DNA of 45,619 nt from a candidate division WOR-3 bacterium. GTDB lineage: Bacteria; Hydrothermota; Tepidihabitantia; SM23-42; JAOAFX01. Positions 25,517 through 34,370 of this stretch are shown piece after piece. Location: contig JBDRVV010000023.1 of assembly GCA_039802005.1 (NCBI GenBank), positions 1 to 45,619 on the forward strand. The letters are read 5' to 3'. The first letter of the stretch is position 1, and every line of letters begins with the position of its first letter. The position numbers and the translations under genes are program-made. The notes under the pieces were generated by a model. The model worked only from the letters and a program-made list of their open reading frames with translations, did not search any database and was not told where the DNA came from.

Positions 25517-26956
25517 TTGACGGTTCTTTCAGAAAAGATTAAAAATTTAGTGGAAAGAGTTGAAAAGAATAATCTCTGGCGCCAGAGAGAATGTATAAAT
25601 TTGATTCCCTCTGAAACGACGCCGAGTTTATTAGTCAAACTGTGTGAAATCTCCGACCCTTCGGGAAGGTATGCAGAACACCGGACGATGAAGGGTGAAG
25701 AAATTTATTTTTATCAGGGAACTGATTTTATCAGAGATGTTGAAGAAGAATTGAGAAAGGAAATGGCAGAATATTTTGGCTGTCCGAGCATTGAATTAAG
25801 ACCTATCAGTGGGCAGATGTCAAATGAGGTGGTTTTTAAGGCAATGGTAAAGTTTATAAATCGTGATAGAAAATTAGGTGAACCATTGCGCAGACTAAAA
25901 CTCGTTATGAATAATGATTTAAATAAAGGCGGACATCTCAGTTCCCAACCCATGGGTGCATTATTCAACTATGTAGAAGAAGATCCCGCCACCGGTAAAG
26001 AAAATGTATTAAACTTTCCAGTAAGGCAAGATTGTATGCATAAAGCAGATCTGGATAAAATTGCCGAAATCCTGCAAAAACAAAGACCAGAGTTAATTGT
26101 CTTCGGAAAGAGTATGTTTTTACATCGGGAGCCGGTTGAGTTTGTATACAATATTGTAAAAACCTGGGCTCCAAGACCTGTATTAATGTTTGATATGGCA
26201 CATGTTTTAGGATTATATGGTGCATTCCAGGAGCCATTTAAAGAAGGTGCCGATATCGTCACCGGCAGTACCCATAAAACTTTTTTTGGACCTCAGCGAG
26301 GTGTTATTGCCTCTACAATTACAAAGGATTCACCTTTCTCAAAACTCTGGATTGAAATAAAGAGCAGGGCATTCCCGGGTTCAACAAGCAATCACCATTT
26401 AGGAACCTTACTCGCATTACTTATGGCAACCTATGAAATGAATGCCTTTAAAAAAGAATACCAGACCCAGGTCATAAAAAATGCTAAGGCATTTGCCCGT
26501 GCATTAAAGGATTGCGGTATAGATGTTGAAGGAGACGAAAAAGAAGGGTACACAGAGACACATCAGGTCGTGATAAGAGTAAAGAAATATGGTAGCGGTA
26601 ATGAACTGGCACGCAGGTTGGAAAATAATAATATAATTACAAATTATCAGGCTTTACCTGATGACGAAAGTTTTCTTGATGCCAGTGGTGTGAGAATGGG
26701 TGTTCAGGAGATGACAAGGTTTGGAATGAAAGAAAAAGACTTTGGCAGTCTTGCCGAAATGATTGCCGATGTAATTATAAGGAACAAAAATGTCAAAGAA
26801 GAAGTAAAAAAATTCCGTGGCAAATTTGCAAGTATGCAATATTGCCTCCCTGCTGAAGAAGCAATTCCGTTAGCAGTAAAAATCTTCTCAAGTGTTTTTC
26901 CTGATATTGAATATTTTAAAATTTTTGTGAAAAACTTAGAAATTTTTTTAAAGTAG
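25517..26956 (+). CDS. glyA: Serine hydroxymethyltransferase-like PLP enzyme
   Basis: Fold-type I PLP enzyme of 479 residues, most like serine/glycine hydroxymethyltransferase, which interconverts serine and glycine with tetrahydrofolate. Recognisable blocks are 'INLIPSETTPS', 'SGRYAEHR', 'GCPSIELRPISGQMSNEVVF', 'NKGGHLSSQP', 'MFDMAHVLGL' and the PLP-lysine block 'IVTGSTHKTFFGPQRG'. It is more divergent and longer than typical GlyA (~420), with a C-terminal extension, so I keep 'like'. The start is TTG with a strong SD and a promoter that allows little choice. It heads an operon that continues into pncC (27 bp later). Threonine aldolase and threonine synthase genes elsewhere in the window fit glycine/serine/threonine metabolism. 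Substrate specificity is inferred. Confidence 0.8.
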   Translation: MTVLSEKIKNLVERVEKNNLWRQRECINLIPSETTPSLLVKLCEISDPSGRYAEHRTMKGEEIYFYQGTDFIRDVEEELRKEMAEYFGCPSIELRPISGQMSNEVVFKAMVKFINRDRKLGEPLRRLKLVMNNDLNKGGHLSSQPMGALFNYVEEDPATGKENVLNFPVRQDCMHKADLDKIAEILQKQRPELIVFGKSMFLHREPVEFVYNIVKTWAPRPVLMFDMAHVLGLYGAFQEPFKEGADIVTGSTHKTFFGPQRGVIASTITKDSPFSKLWIEIKSRAFPGSTSNHHLGTLLALLMATYEMNAFKKEYQTQVIKNAKAFARALKDCGIDVEGDEKEGYTETHQVVIRVKKYGSGNELARRLENNNIITNYQALPDDESFLDASGVRMGVQEMTRFGMKEKDFGSLAEMIADVIIRNKNVKEEVKKFRGKFASMQYCLPAEEAIPLAVKIFSSVFPDIEYFKIFVKNLEIFLK

Positions 26957-26983
26957 AAAGATACCCGACATAATTTGTTATTT

Positions 26984-27463
26984 ATGAATAAGTTGGCAAA
27001 AAAATTAGGAGAAATGCTGTCAAAGAAAAATCTTATTTTGAGTGTCTGTGAATCCTGTACCGGTGGCATGCTGGGCAGTATCATCACCACCGTCCCTGGA
27101 AGTTCAAATTATTTTAAGGGTGGTATAATTGCATACTCAAATGAAATCAAGAATAAAATTATCGGTGTTAAAAAAAGAACACTAAAAAATTTTGGTGCGG
27201 TGAGTAAACAAACTGCAAGCGAGATGGCAATGGGCATAAAAAGGATTATGGGCACTGATGCTGGTATCGCAATAACTGGCATTGCCGGTCCGGGTGGTGG
27301 AACAAAAAATAAACCCGTTGGTCTTGTTTACATTGGAGTTATTTTAAATAAAAAAATAAAAGTAAAAAAAAATATTTTTTCTGGAAACCGCCAGCAGATA
27401 AGGGAAAAGGCTTGTGAGCAGGCATTGAGATTATTAATTCAAATGCTCGAGGAGGAAGAATGA
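26984..27463 (+). CDS. pncC: CinA C-terminal-type nicotinamide-nucleotide amidohydrolase
   Basis: A stand-alone PncC/CinA C-terminal domain protein, about 159 residues, which deamidates nicotinamide mononucleotide to nicotinate mononucleotide in pyridine-nucleotide salvage. Family motifs: 'SVCESCTGGMLGSIIT', 'PGSSNYFKGGIIAYSNEIK', 'GAVSKQTASEMA' and 'AITGIAGPGGGTKNKPVGLVYI'. I use the ATG at 26984; an in-frame TTG lies three codons earlier and neither has an SD. A weak CATAAT lies 9 nt before the ATG, so either read-through from glyA or a weak promoter could express it. The next gene overlaps its end by 4 bp (ATGA), indicating coupling. Confidence 0.9.
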   Translation: MNKLAKKLGEMLSKKNLILSVCESCTGGMLGSIITTVPGSSNYFKGGIIAYSNEIKNKIIGVKKRTLKNFGAVSKQTASEMAMGIKRIMGTDAGIAITGIAGPGGGTKNKPVGLVYIGVILNKKIKVKKNIFSGNRQQIREKACEQALRLLIQMLEEEE

Positions 27464-28002
27464 GAACATTTATTGCCGTTGAGATACCAGAAAAAGAAAG
27501 AAAACCCATCTGGACATTGATCACCGAACAGAAAAAGAAAAACCTGCCGATAAAGTGGGTTGAATTTCAAAATCTTCATATCACTTTGAAGTTTCTGGGC
27601 GAAATTGATGAAAAAAAATTGGAAAGAATGATTCCATTGCTATCAACGATCAGTGGCAAAACAAAATCATTCAAAATGTCTCTGGAAAATATTGGCTGTT
27701 TTCCCGGGATAAGAAATCCAAGAGTTTTGTGGGTTGGCGTGATTCAGGGGTCCGATGAGTTGATTAAACTGGCTATAGACATAGAAAATGAGTTATACAA
27801 AATCGGAATTAAAAAAGAAGAAAAGAAATTCCATCCTCATCTTACAATCGGAAGGATAAAAACACCATGCAATGTGGAAGATATTATAAGTCAACCGATT
27901 AAAATCGATGAATTTGATGTAAAAGAATTTATCTTATTTAAATCAACACTTCAGCCCTCCGGACCAATTTATGAAAAATTAAAGAAATTCCCTTTACTCT
28001 GA
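27460..28002 (+). CDS. thpR: RNA 2',3'-cyclic phosphodiesterase (2H family, LigT/ThpR)
   Basis: A two-histidine phosphoesterase that opens 2',3'-cyclic phosphates at RNA ends. 180 residues, the expected size. The two catalytic motifs are LHITLKFLGEI (about residue 42) and FHPHLTIGRIK (about residue 126), in the H-x-T/S-x form of the 2H superfamily; 'MRTFIAVEIP' is the standard start. It overlaps pncC by 4 bp and so belongs to the same operon, an arrangement also common elsewhere near cinA and recA. Its last 9 bp overlap the convergent Tat-signal gene. Confidence 0.92.
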   Translation: MRTFIAVEIPEKERKPIWTLITEQKKKNLPIKWVEFQNLHITLKFLGEIDEKKLERMIPLLSTISGKTKSFKMSLENIGCFPGIRNPRVLWVGVIQGSDELIKLAIDIENELYKIGIKKEEKKFHPHLTIGRIKTPCNVEDIISQPIKIDEFDVKEFILFKSTLQPSGPIYEKLKKFPLL

Positions 28003-28851
28003 AGGTAACTCAGGGACTACCTTTATACCCCGTTTTGAACCAGGGGTATTATCAAACACTTCAACTATGTAAAATAACAGGAGAGGAAATACTCTGGGAA
28101 ATTTACCATGCATATACTCGTGGGCAAGGTTTACAAACTGCAATAATTTTTTTTCAGAAGGTAGTGCGGCATCGTCGTCAGGGTGGATAACACGGGCAAT
28201 CGTCCTCAATTCATAGGTTGGTATATCCATAAATACAATTGTTGCAACAGGATTCTCCATTATATTTAAAAAAGTATGGGTCTCAAAATCATCTGTGGTA
28301 TATAATTCAAGCGAAGTCTGTTTTCGCCAATCAAAAAAATCAGCATTTTCATATAGCGATCTCAACACATCCATTTTCTCAGGCATTTTTTTATCAAAAG
28401 TACTTTTCAAAAGTTCAATTGCTTCGTCTAATTTTTCATCCTTTGGTGCAAGACCAGTTCCTTTTACTGCGTTATTTAAAGAAAACTGCGAATCAAATCT
28501 TTTAAGGCCATAAGTCGCAACGACACCCGAATGCGGACCGCCCAGTTCCGGCATTTTACCAGTCTTTATATTGTCAATAAATTCAAGCCTTCTTTTCAGA
28601 TTCCATTCTATGAATTCTTTATTCGCTTCAATAAGATTATATACCTGCCATTTTCCATCAATCTTTGCTTTAATCTTCCCTGAATTATATAAAGAAAGGT
28701 CCACCGACTTCTGAACAAATTTACCATTCTGCCAGAAGTTCTTTTTTGAATGTTCCCATTTACCGGCCCATAAAAATTTAGGTAAACTTTTAAAAGATAA
28801 AAAAGTGCTTATAAAAAAACCAAGTGATTTAAGAAAATTTCTCCTTGTCAT
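27994..28851 (-). CDS. Tat-signal protein of unknown function
   Basis: 285 residues. The N-terminus MTRRNFLKSLGFFIS is a twin-arginine signal (R-R-N-F-L-K), so export is probably in a folded, perhaps cofactor-bearing, state. The rest is soluble, with 'AHEYMHGKFP' near residue 240, 'DDFETHTFLNIMENPVATIVFMDIPTYELR' in two pieces near 200, and 'PDDDAALPSEKK'; none is a catalytic motif I know, and HEYMH is not the HExxH zinc pattern. It starts 3 nt after the HD-GYP gene with AGGAGGT, so it is co-transcribed with a cyclic-di-GMP phosphodiesterase. I do not recognise the family. Confidence 0.7.
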   Translation of the reverse strand: MTRRNFLKSLGFFISTFLSFKSLPKFLWAGKWEHSKKNFWQNGKFVQKSVDLSLYNSGKIKAKIDGKWQVYNLIEANKEFIEWNLKRRLEFIDNIKTGKMPELGGPHSGVVATYGLKRFDSQFSLNNAVKGTGLAPKDEKLDEAIELLKSTFDKKMPEKMDVLRSLYENADFFDWRKQTSLELYTTDDFETHTFLNIMENPVATIVFMDIPTYELRTIARVIHPDDDAALPSEKKLLQFVNLAHEYMHGKFPRVFPLLLFYIVEVFDNTPGSKRGIKVVPELPSE

Positions 28852-28854
28852 TTA

Positions 28855-30870
28855 TTACCTCCTGTGTTTTTCTTCCATCATTTTTAAAAATTTTCTAACA
28901 ATATCAGGATCAAGTCTCGTTCCACTAAAGGATTTAATCGCTTCCATGGCCCCTTCATTAGAAAACGGCTTGCGATAAGAACGAATAGTTGTCATTGCAT
29001 CATAAACATCGCAGACCGCAAGAATCCTTGATTCTAAAGGAATCTCATCCCCTTTCAAACCATCTGGATAACCTGTACCATCATAATTCTCGTGGTGATG
29101 TCTTATTATCGGCACAACACCTTTTAGACCCTCAATCTGTTCAAGCATCTTTGCTCCTTCAACTGGATGCCTTTTGATTTCAGAAAATTCAAATTCATCA
29201 AGCGCACCCGGTTTATTCAATATCGCTTCACTTATCCCAATTTTCCCTATATCATGCAGTAGACAAGCCCAGTAAAGTAATTTCTTTCTACCATCAGCAA
29301 TTTCAATTTTGTCTGCCAACTTCATTGCCAGTTCGGTCACCCGTTCGGAATGTCCACGGGTATACGAATCTTTCACTTCCATCGCCAGAACAAATGCCTT
29401 TATCGTCTCCGCGTAACTTTTTTCTATTTCTTCGTAAAGGATCGCATTCTCAAGAAATGTCGCAATTCTGTGGGCAATATCATCAAGCAGATCTATCGTC
29501 ATCAAATCAAAACGATCTTTAAGCTTGCTCTGAAAATCTATCACCCCCAGAATCTTTGCCCCTGAAATAAGCGGGATTGCTATTTCCGATCTTACACCTT
29601 CAATTGCTGAAACATATCTATCATCTTTTTCTACATCTGCCACATATATCAATCGCTTTGTCTTCATTGCTTCACCAACAATGCCACGATTTAATGGTAC
29701 GTATTCAAATCCGGGTTTTATCTTGACATTGGGAGTTATTGCCTTTATTTCAAGTCTCTCATTTTTTTCATCCGGAATTAATATCGTGGTTATAAGGTTT
29801 CCCAAAGCCGAATCAATCAAATTTACTGCAGTCTTCAATAGTTCTTCAATACTCAATATACTGCTGATGTGATACTCAATTTGATAAAGCAAGGTTAAAT
29901 CATTAATCGCCTTATTCAATTGTTCAAATAAACGTGCATTATAAATTGCAATTGCAGATTGTCCTGCCATAAGTTTTAAAAACTTAACCACGCTGTTCGT
30001 AAAGATATTCTTTCTATATTTGTCCCAGCACATTATAATACCAAGGAAATTATCTCTAATCATAAGGGGAAGTGCGATAAAAGAATCGACCTCCATATCC
30101 GACGACAAATTGGCTCTGTTAAACTTCTTTAATAATTTCTTATATTCTGCGGTCAACATAACTTTCTTTTGTCTATAAATTTCAGAAAGAATCATTGAAT
30201 TATTAATACTTACTGTTGGGTGTTTATCTACACGTTTTCCATTGTGAATAAAAAACACCGGGTTCAAACTATGCCTTTCCTGGTCATAAAGATCAATCCT
30301 TAAATTTCTTACCCTGACAATTCGCTTTACCTGTTCGTACATTTTATTGTAAAGTCTTTCCGGATTTAACTCTGTGGCGACAATCCGATTTATGTCATCC
30401 ACCATTTTTAATCCATGTACCTCATCACTCATGGTTTTAAGAACTGCATAACTATGAAGACAAATTCCAAGCATCCGCAATTCTTTGTTTATTTTTGCTA
30501 TCTGTTTAGCATTTAATTTTTTCTTCGGGAATTGAACGATCAATAAACCAATAATATCTCCATTGAATTTGACCGGGAAAAACAGAATCCTGCCCGGAAT
30601 ATTATCAAATAGTTTATATTCATTCTTTTTGTTCAGAGAAAAAAACTTTTTTGAAAATTTTGGAATAGGCATGTCTCTGCCCAATTTTAATATTTCAGCA
30701 TTTTTTAAATTTATATTTTTACCAACGGCAATTAAACGGTGCAATAATTTTGTTTTTAGATCATAAGTATATATAGTGATGCTTTTTGCACCTGATTTTT
30801 CAATAAAATAGCGTGCAATTTCATTGAGATATCGCTGGACCTCTCTCAATGATGCCCGCTGAAAATTCAT
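28855..30870 (-). CDS. GAF-domain HD-GYP phosphodiesterase (cyclic-di-GMP)
   Basis: A sensory enzyme of 671 residues with no membrane segment. Order: an N-terminal GAF-like domain (about 1-150), a second (about 160-310) and a third GAF (about 325-480), then HD-GYP (about 485-665). Catalytic motifs: 'TRGHSERV', HDIGK near residue 536 and 'HHHENYDGTGYP' near 590-600, the full HD-GYP set. It should hydrolyse cyclic-di-GMP (or a related dinucleotide) under control of GAF ligands. The promoter is back-to-back with that of the CheW-MCP operon, so the two units share a 160-bp control region. The start ATG sits 6 nt after a consensus -10 with no SD. Confidence 0.93.
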   Translation of the reverse strand: MNFQRASLREVQRYLNEIARYFIEKSGAKSITIYTYDLKTKLLHRLIAVGKNINLKNAEILKLGRDMPIPKFSKKFFSLNKKNEYKLFDNIPGRILFFPVKFNGDIIGLLIVQFPKKKLNAKQIAKINKELRMLGICLHSYAVLKTMSDEVHGLKMVDDINRIVATELNPERLYNKMYEQVKRIVRVRNLRIDLYDQERHSLNPVFFIHNGKRVDKHPTVSINNSMILSEIYRQKKVMLTAEYKKLLKKFNRANLSSDMEVDSFIALPLMIRDNFLGIIMCWDKYRKNIFTNSVVKFLKLMAGQSAIAIYNARLFEQLNKAINDLTLLYQIEYHISSILSIEELLKTAVNLIDSALGNLITTILIPDEKNERLEIKAITPNVKIKPGFEYVPLNRGIVGEAMKTKRLIYVADVEKDDRYVSAIEGVRSEIAIPLISGAKILGVIDFQSKLKDRFDLMTIDLLDDIAHRIATFLENAILYEEIEKSYAETIKAFVLAMEVKDSYTRGHSERVTELAMKLADKIEIADGRKKLLYWACLLHDIGKIGISEAILNKPGALDEFEFSEIKRHPVEGAKMLEQIEGLKGVVPIIRHHHENYDGTGYPDGLKGDEIPLESRILAVCDVYDAMTTIRSYRKPFSNEGAMEAIKSFSGTRLDPDIVRKFLKMMEEKHRR

Positions 30871-30876
30871 TTGGTT

Positions 30877-30904
30877 ATTATATTTAAATACACTTAAATG
30901 TCAA
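30877..30904 (-). promoter_or_regulatory. Leaderless promoter of the HD-GYP gene
   Basis: Minus strand: TTGACA at 30899-30904, a 16-nt spacer, TATAAT at 30877-30882, then 6 nt (AACCAA) and the ATG at 30870. All consensus; no Shine-Dalgarno. Confidence 0.8.
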
Positions 30905-30919
30905 GCAGAAAAATTATGC

Positions 30920-30947
30920 TTGACAAGGACAAAAATTTATAGATAAT
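30920..30947 (+). promoter_or_regulatory. Promoter of the CheW-MCP-CheW-nitrilase operon
   Basis: TTGACA at 30920-30925, a 16-nt spacer, GATAAT at 30942-30947. The -35 boxes of this and the divergent HD-GYP promoter are 15 bp apart. An ATG lies 6 nt downstream at 30954. Confidence 0.65.
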
Positions 30948-30953
30948 TGAACT

Positions 30954-31040
30954 ATGGTTATGCATATTGAACGCTCCCATCCCGGGAATTTGAAAATCTA
31001 TATTGAAAATTTTTTAAAAGGAGCCTGTGTGTGGCTATAA
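30954..31040 (+). CDS. 28-codon ORF upstream of cheW, probably leaderless
   Basis: Begins 6 nt after the -10 box, just as the other leaderless genes do, and stops at 31038-31040, overlapping the cheW-like start (GTG at 31031) by 10 bp. The product reads MVMHIERSHPGNLKIYIEN and nine more residues, with no known domain. The cheW SD (AAAAGGAG, 31015-31022) lies inside it, so its translation could control initiation of the signalling operon. It could equally be a non-functional ORF. Confidence 0.4.
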   Translation: MVMHIERSHPGNLKIYIENFLKGACVWL

Positions 31041-31570
31041 AACCGAAAAAAAATGATAAGAAAATAACTACAGACAAAGAATCCAGTTCAGTTTTAAACT
31101 CAGTTATAAGCGACCTGCAGACAGAGAAAGGCTATGCAGTGTTCGCCGTAGGTAATGAATTTTATTGCATTGACCTTGATACCATATTTGAGATTTTGCA
31201 CGATTTTGCTATAGTGCCGGTCTCACATCTACCAAAATATTTTGAAGGAGTTATAAATTTAAGGGGAGAATCAATTCCCGTGGTCAATTTAAAAAATCTC
31301 CTAAATATCAGTTCAGCAATAACCAATTTTCAGGTGTGCATAGTTATCACATCCGGTGGTGAAAAAACAGGATTTCTGGTAGATTCAGACATAGAAATAA
31401 TAAAATCTTCTGAATGCCAGTCGTTTGCCCTGCCTGATTGTTTTAATGCAGAAGAACAAAAATTTCTTGATGGAATAATTGAATATAAAGGAAGGTTGAT
31501 TGGAATCATAAAATTAAACCAAGCCTTAAAAACGCTCACGGAATGGAGGTTAAAAAATGAAAATAAATAA
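31031..31570 (+). CDS. CheW-like coupling protein (longer form)
   Basis: 179 residues. The first ~35 are a basic, disordered-looking extension (KPKKNDKK…SSSVLNSV). A CheW domain follows (about 38-175): '[22 protein letters not shown]', '[26 protein letters not shown]', and '[22 protein letters not shown]'. CheW couples chemoreceptors to the CheA kinase. The start is GTG with AAAAGGAG ~9 nt upstream. It overlaps the receptor gene by 14 bp. No cheA, cheY or cheR lies in the window, so the kinase must be elsewhere or absent. Confidence 0.88.
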   Translation: MAIKPKKNDKKITTDKESSSVLNSVISDLQTEKGYAVFAVGNEFYCIDLDTIFEILHDFAIVPVSHLPKYFEGVINLRGESIPVVNLKNLLNISSAITNFQVCIVITSGGEKTGFLVDSDIEIIKSSECQSFALPDCFNAEEQKFLDGIIEYKGRLIGIIKLNQALKTLTEWRLKNENK

Positions 31571-33122
31571 AAATTTGTTTCCCTTTTTGGGTTTTTTAAT
31601 TCAGGCTTTTATTTTTTTACCGGTTGCCCGAAAATTAATGTTAGTTCAAGGTAACTACACCGTTTATTTAATCATTATTGCCATAAACCTTTTCTACAAT
31701 CTGTTTTTCGGATTTAAACACTCCGCAAAAAGAATCTTTCAATTCTTTTTCTTTACCACACTTTTGGGATTTATAATTTCGGGATTGCTTTACCATCATT
31801 ATTCTGATACATTACTGTCGCTTTCTGTTTATGGTTTGATTGCAGCCTTATTTGCAGGTATAATCCAGTACCACCTCAAAAAGCTCCTGTTTGAAAAAGA
31901 AGAAAGCAGTTATCATTTTGGTCTGGAAATAATCCTTTCCTTTTTTGCACCGTCTGCATATATGCTCAGTCTGTTTTCACCCCTATCACTTATCCAATCA
32001 ATACAATTATTTGCCATTTTACTAATTGTTTCAATTCTTGTGGGGTTCATTATCACTATTTCACTCAATACCATTCTAAATCAATTCAAAAGAAAAATTT
32101 TTGAGAAATCGGATAATGTAGAACACTTAAATTGTATTCCCTTGCTAAAACAAATTTACTACACCTGCAATGAATTCTTCACCAGAACTGGCTCTTCACT
32201 TGAAGAAATAGAAAGTTTAAGTAAAGAGATCAGGAGTTCCGCTGAAGACCTTTCTTCTGCTTCTGAAGAGATGAACGCATCTCTTGAAGAAGTTTCTTCC
32301 ACCGTCCAGCATATTGCCAAAGGAGCCCAGGACCAATCAGAGGCAATCACATCAATCGCACACTCTATTGAAGAACTTGATAATCTTACGACATCAATCT
32401 CTTCCCAGGTAAAAATGGCAAATGTGTCTTCAAGAAGAACAACGGAATCAGCTAAAAAAGGAATGGAATTTACAGTCCAGCAGGCAAAAATTCTTAAAGA
32501 TATCTTTGAACAAACAAAATTAACTGAGGAAAAAATGGCAAAACTGCGGGATCAGGCTACAGAGATTAAAAAAATTGTTGATATTATTCAAGGAATTACA
32601 GAACAAACCGACCTCCTTGCTTTGAACGCAGCAATTGAAGCAGCCAGGGTGGGCGAACAGGGAAAGGGTTTTGCAGTTGTTGCGGATGAAATCAGAAATC
32701 TTGCAAATGAAACTCAACGTTCTTCAACAACGGTAGAAAATCTAATTAATGAAATAAATAGAACAACCGAAGAACTCAATAATCTTCTAAACCTTGAGCG
32801 AGGAAAAATAGATGAAGCAAACATATCTGCAAGTCAAACTGAAGAAGAATTTACTGGCATTGTTAAGGCAGTAAATCTGGTTACCGATATGATAGGTAGA
32901 ATAAATGATGCAGCTGCAAACCAGTTAACCCATACGAAGGAATTGGTTAAAAAAGTAGAACAGGTTGCCCAGGTTGCAGCTGATACTGCTGCGGCAACCG
33001 AAGAAGTCTCGGCAGCAGTAGAACAACAAACCGCTTCAATGGAACAGTTTACTTCTACTGCCCAAATACTTTCGCAGGTTGTCTCAAAATTGAATGAAAT
33101 AATCAATCAATTGAAAAAGTGA
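31557..33122 (+). CDS. Methyl-accepting chemotaxis protein with multi-helix membrane sensor
   Basis: 521 residues. The N-terminal ~175 residues form about six membrane helices with very short loops, so there is no large extracellular ligand domain; the signal would be sensed in the membrane or cytoplasm. After a short linker (no obvious HAMP) comes a long coiled coil with methylation-type Glu/Gln pairs (about 220-300). The signalling tip is [20 protein letters not shown] with [14 protein letters not shown] following, the conserved CheA/CheW-binding hairpin. The gene is flanked on both sides by CheW-domain genes and overlaps both (14 bp and 4 bp). Signal identity is unknown. Confidence 0.93.
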   Translation: MKINKNLFPFLGFLIQAFIFLPVARKLMLVQGNYTVYLIIIAINLFYNLFFGFKHSAKRIFQFFFFTTLLGFIISGLLYHHYSDTLLSLSVYGLIAALFAGIIQYHLKKLLFEKEESSYHFGLEIILSFFAPSAYMLSLFSPLSLIQSIQLFAILLIVSILVGFIITISLNTILNQFKRKIFEKSDNVEHLNCIPLLKQIYYTCNEFFTRTGSSLEEIESLSKEIRSSAEDLSSASEEMNASLEEVSSTVQHIAKGAQDQSEAITSIAHSIEELDNLTTSISSQVKMANVSSRRTTESAKKGMEFTVQQAKILKDIFEQTKLTEEKMAKLRDQATEIKKIVDIIQGITEQTDLLALNAAIEAARVGEQGKGFAVVADEIRNLANETQRSSTTVENLINEINRTTEELNNLLNLERGKIDEANISASQTEEEFTGIVKAVNLVTDMIGRINDAAANQLTHTKELVKKVEQVAQVAADTAAATEEVSAAVEQQTASMEQFTSTAQILSQVVSKLNEIINQLKK

Positions 33123-33544
33123 ACTATTATCTCTATTATCAGATAGGTAAAATAAAAATGGCAACCGATATTAGCGAGGTGAAGGAAATCCTGCGTCCGA
33201 AGAAAATCAATTTTGATGAGAAGTTACCGAAGAATCTTGCAGGATTTTGTGAATTTCGCGGGAAAAGATTATACATCTTTGACCTACCAATATTTTTGGA
33301 TATTGAACAAGGGAAAGAATTTGAAGTCATTATCTCCGAAATCAATAATGCACTCATAGGGTTTAAGGTTGAAAAAGTATACGGAATTGTTACCACCAAC
33401 GAGATATTTCCTTATCCGGAAATCACACAAGCAAAGGATTATTTAATTGGAATAATAAAAAAAGATGAAGAGATTATCCAGTTGCTATCTTTTTCAAAAA
33501 TTATATCAGGCTCACGCCTGAAAGCAATTCAAAAATATCTGTGA
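33119..33544 (+). CDS. CheW-like coupling protein (short form)
   Basis: 141 residues, GTG start overlapping the receptor's stop by 4 bp. A single CheW-like domain: '[23 protein letters not shown]', '[21 protein letters not shown]', '[21 protein letters not shown]'. It is more diverged than the first CheW and lacks the usual 'V-N-L-R-G' wording (here FCEFRGK), so it may play a different structural role in the array. It overlaps the next gene by 4 bp (GTGA). Confidence 0.75.
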   Translation: MNYYLYYQIGKIKMATDISEVKEILRPKKINFDEKLPKNLAGFCEFRGKRLYIFDLPIFLDIEQGKEFEVIISEINNALIGFKVEKVYGIVTTNEIFPYPEITQAKDYLIGIIKKDEEIIQLLSFSKIISGSRLKAIQKYL

Positions 33545-34326
33545 AGATAGGTTTTGTTCAATTCAGCCCCGACTTTGGTAACAAAGAAAAAAATTTTGAA
33601 AAGGTAGATAATCTTTTAAGCAATGTTACTGCTGACCTAATTGTTTTGCCCGAGTTATTTAATACCGGCTATCTTTTCTTAAATAAAGAAGAACTGGTAG
33701 AAATGGCAGAGCCGAAAAAAGATGCTGAGACCTATGATTTTATTTTGGATCTATGTAAAAAGAAAAATTGTGCAATCGCTTACGGATTTGCGGAAAAGGA
33801 TAATGACAATATATATAACTCGGCAATCCTACTCTCTTCTGAAGGAATTATTGGACATTATCGTAAGACCCACCTCTTTTTTGAAGAATGGTTCATATTT
33901 ACACCTGGCAATCTTCCCTATCAGGTCTTTGAATACAAAGGAGTAAAGATTGGAATTTTGATTTGCTTTGATTATATTTATCCTGAGGCAATGAGAACCC
34001 TTGCATTGAAAGGTGCCCAGATTGTTGTCCTTCCAGCAAATCTTGTCTTACATTTCTGCCCCGATGCCATGGTCACAAGATCAGTAGAAAACCGCATTTT
34101 CACGATACTTGCTGATAGAACTGGGGTTGAAGACCGTGGAACAAAAAAACTTAAATTTATTGGCAGGAGTCAAATCGTCGCGCCAAACGGTGAGATCTTA
34201 ATAAGAGTTGGTGATGAAGAATGTGTGAAAGTAGTAGAGATTGATCCTCTAATTGCCCTCGATAAAAAAGTAACACCGCATAATGATATTTTCAAGCAGC
34301 GGCGTGAAGACTTATATTTCCTTTGA
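33541..34326 (+). CDS. Carbon-nitrogen hydrolase (nitrilase superfamily)
   Basis: 261 residues, GTG start overlapping the CheW gene by 4 bp. The catalytic triad of the superfamily is visible: Glu in VLPELFNTGY (about residue 40), Lys in HYRKTHLF (about 108), Cys in ILICFDYIYPEAMR (about 144). Such enzymes hydrolyse amides (omega-amidase, N-carbamoylputrescine or formamide-type substrates); the sequence does not decide between them. Its place at the end of a chemoreceptor operon is unusual: it might act on the compound that is sensed, but that is a guess from context. Confidence 0.87.
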   Translation: MKIGFVQFSPDFGNKEKNFEKVDNLLSNVTADLIVLPELFNTGYLFLNKEELVEMAEPKKDAETYDFILDLCKKKNCAIAYGFAEKDNDNIYNSAILLSSEGIIGHYRKTHLFFEEWFIFTPGNLPYQVFEYKGVKIGILICFDYIYPEAMRTLALKGAQIVVLPANLVLHFCPDAMVTRSVENRIFTILADRTGVEDRGTKKLKFIGRSQIVAPNGEILIRVGDEECVKVVEIDPLIALDKKVTPHNDIFKQRREDLYFL

Positions 34327-34337
34327 TAATATCTATC

Positions 34338-34365
34338 TTGCAAAAAATATTTAATTGAGTATAAT
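34338..34365 (+). promoter_or_regulatory. Leaderless promoter of the PurF-like gene
   Basis: TTGCAA at 34338-34343, a 16-nt spacer, TATAAT at 34360-34365, then 5 nt (AGCGT) and the ATG. An in-frame TAG 6 nt before the ATG rules out an upstream start. Confidence 0.7.
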
Positions 34366-34370
34366 AGCGT

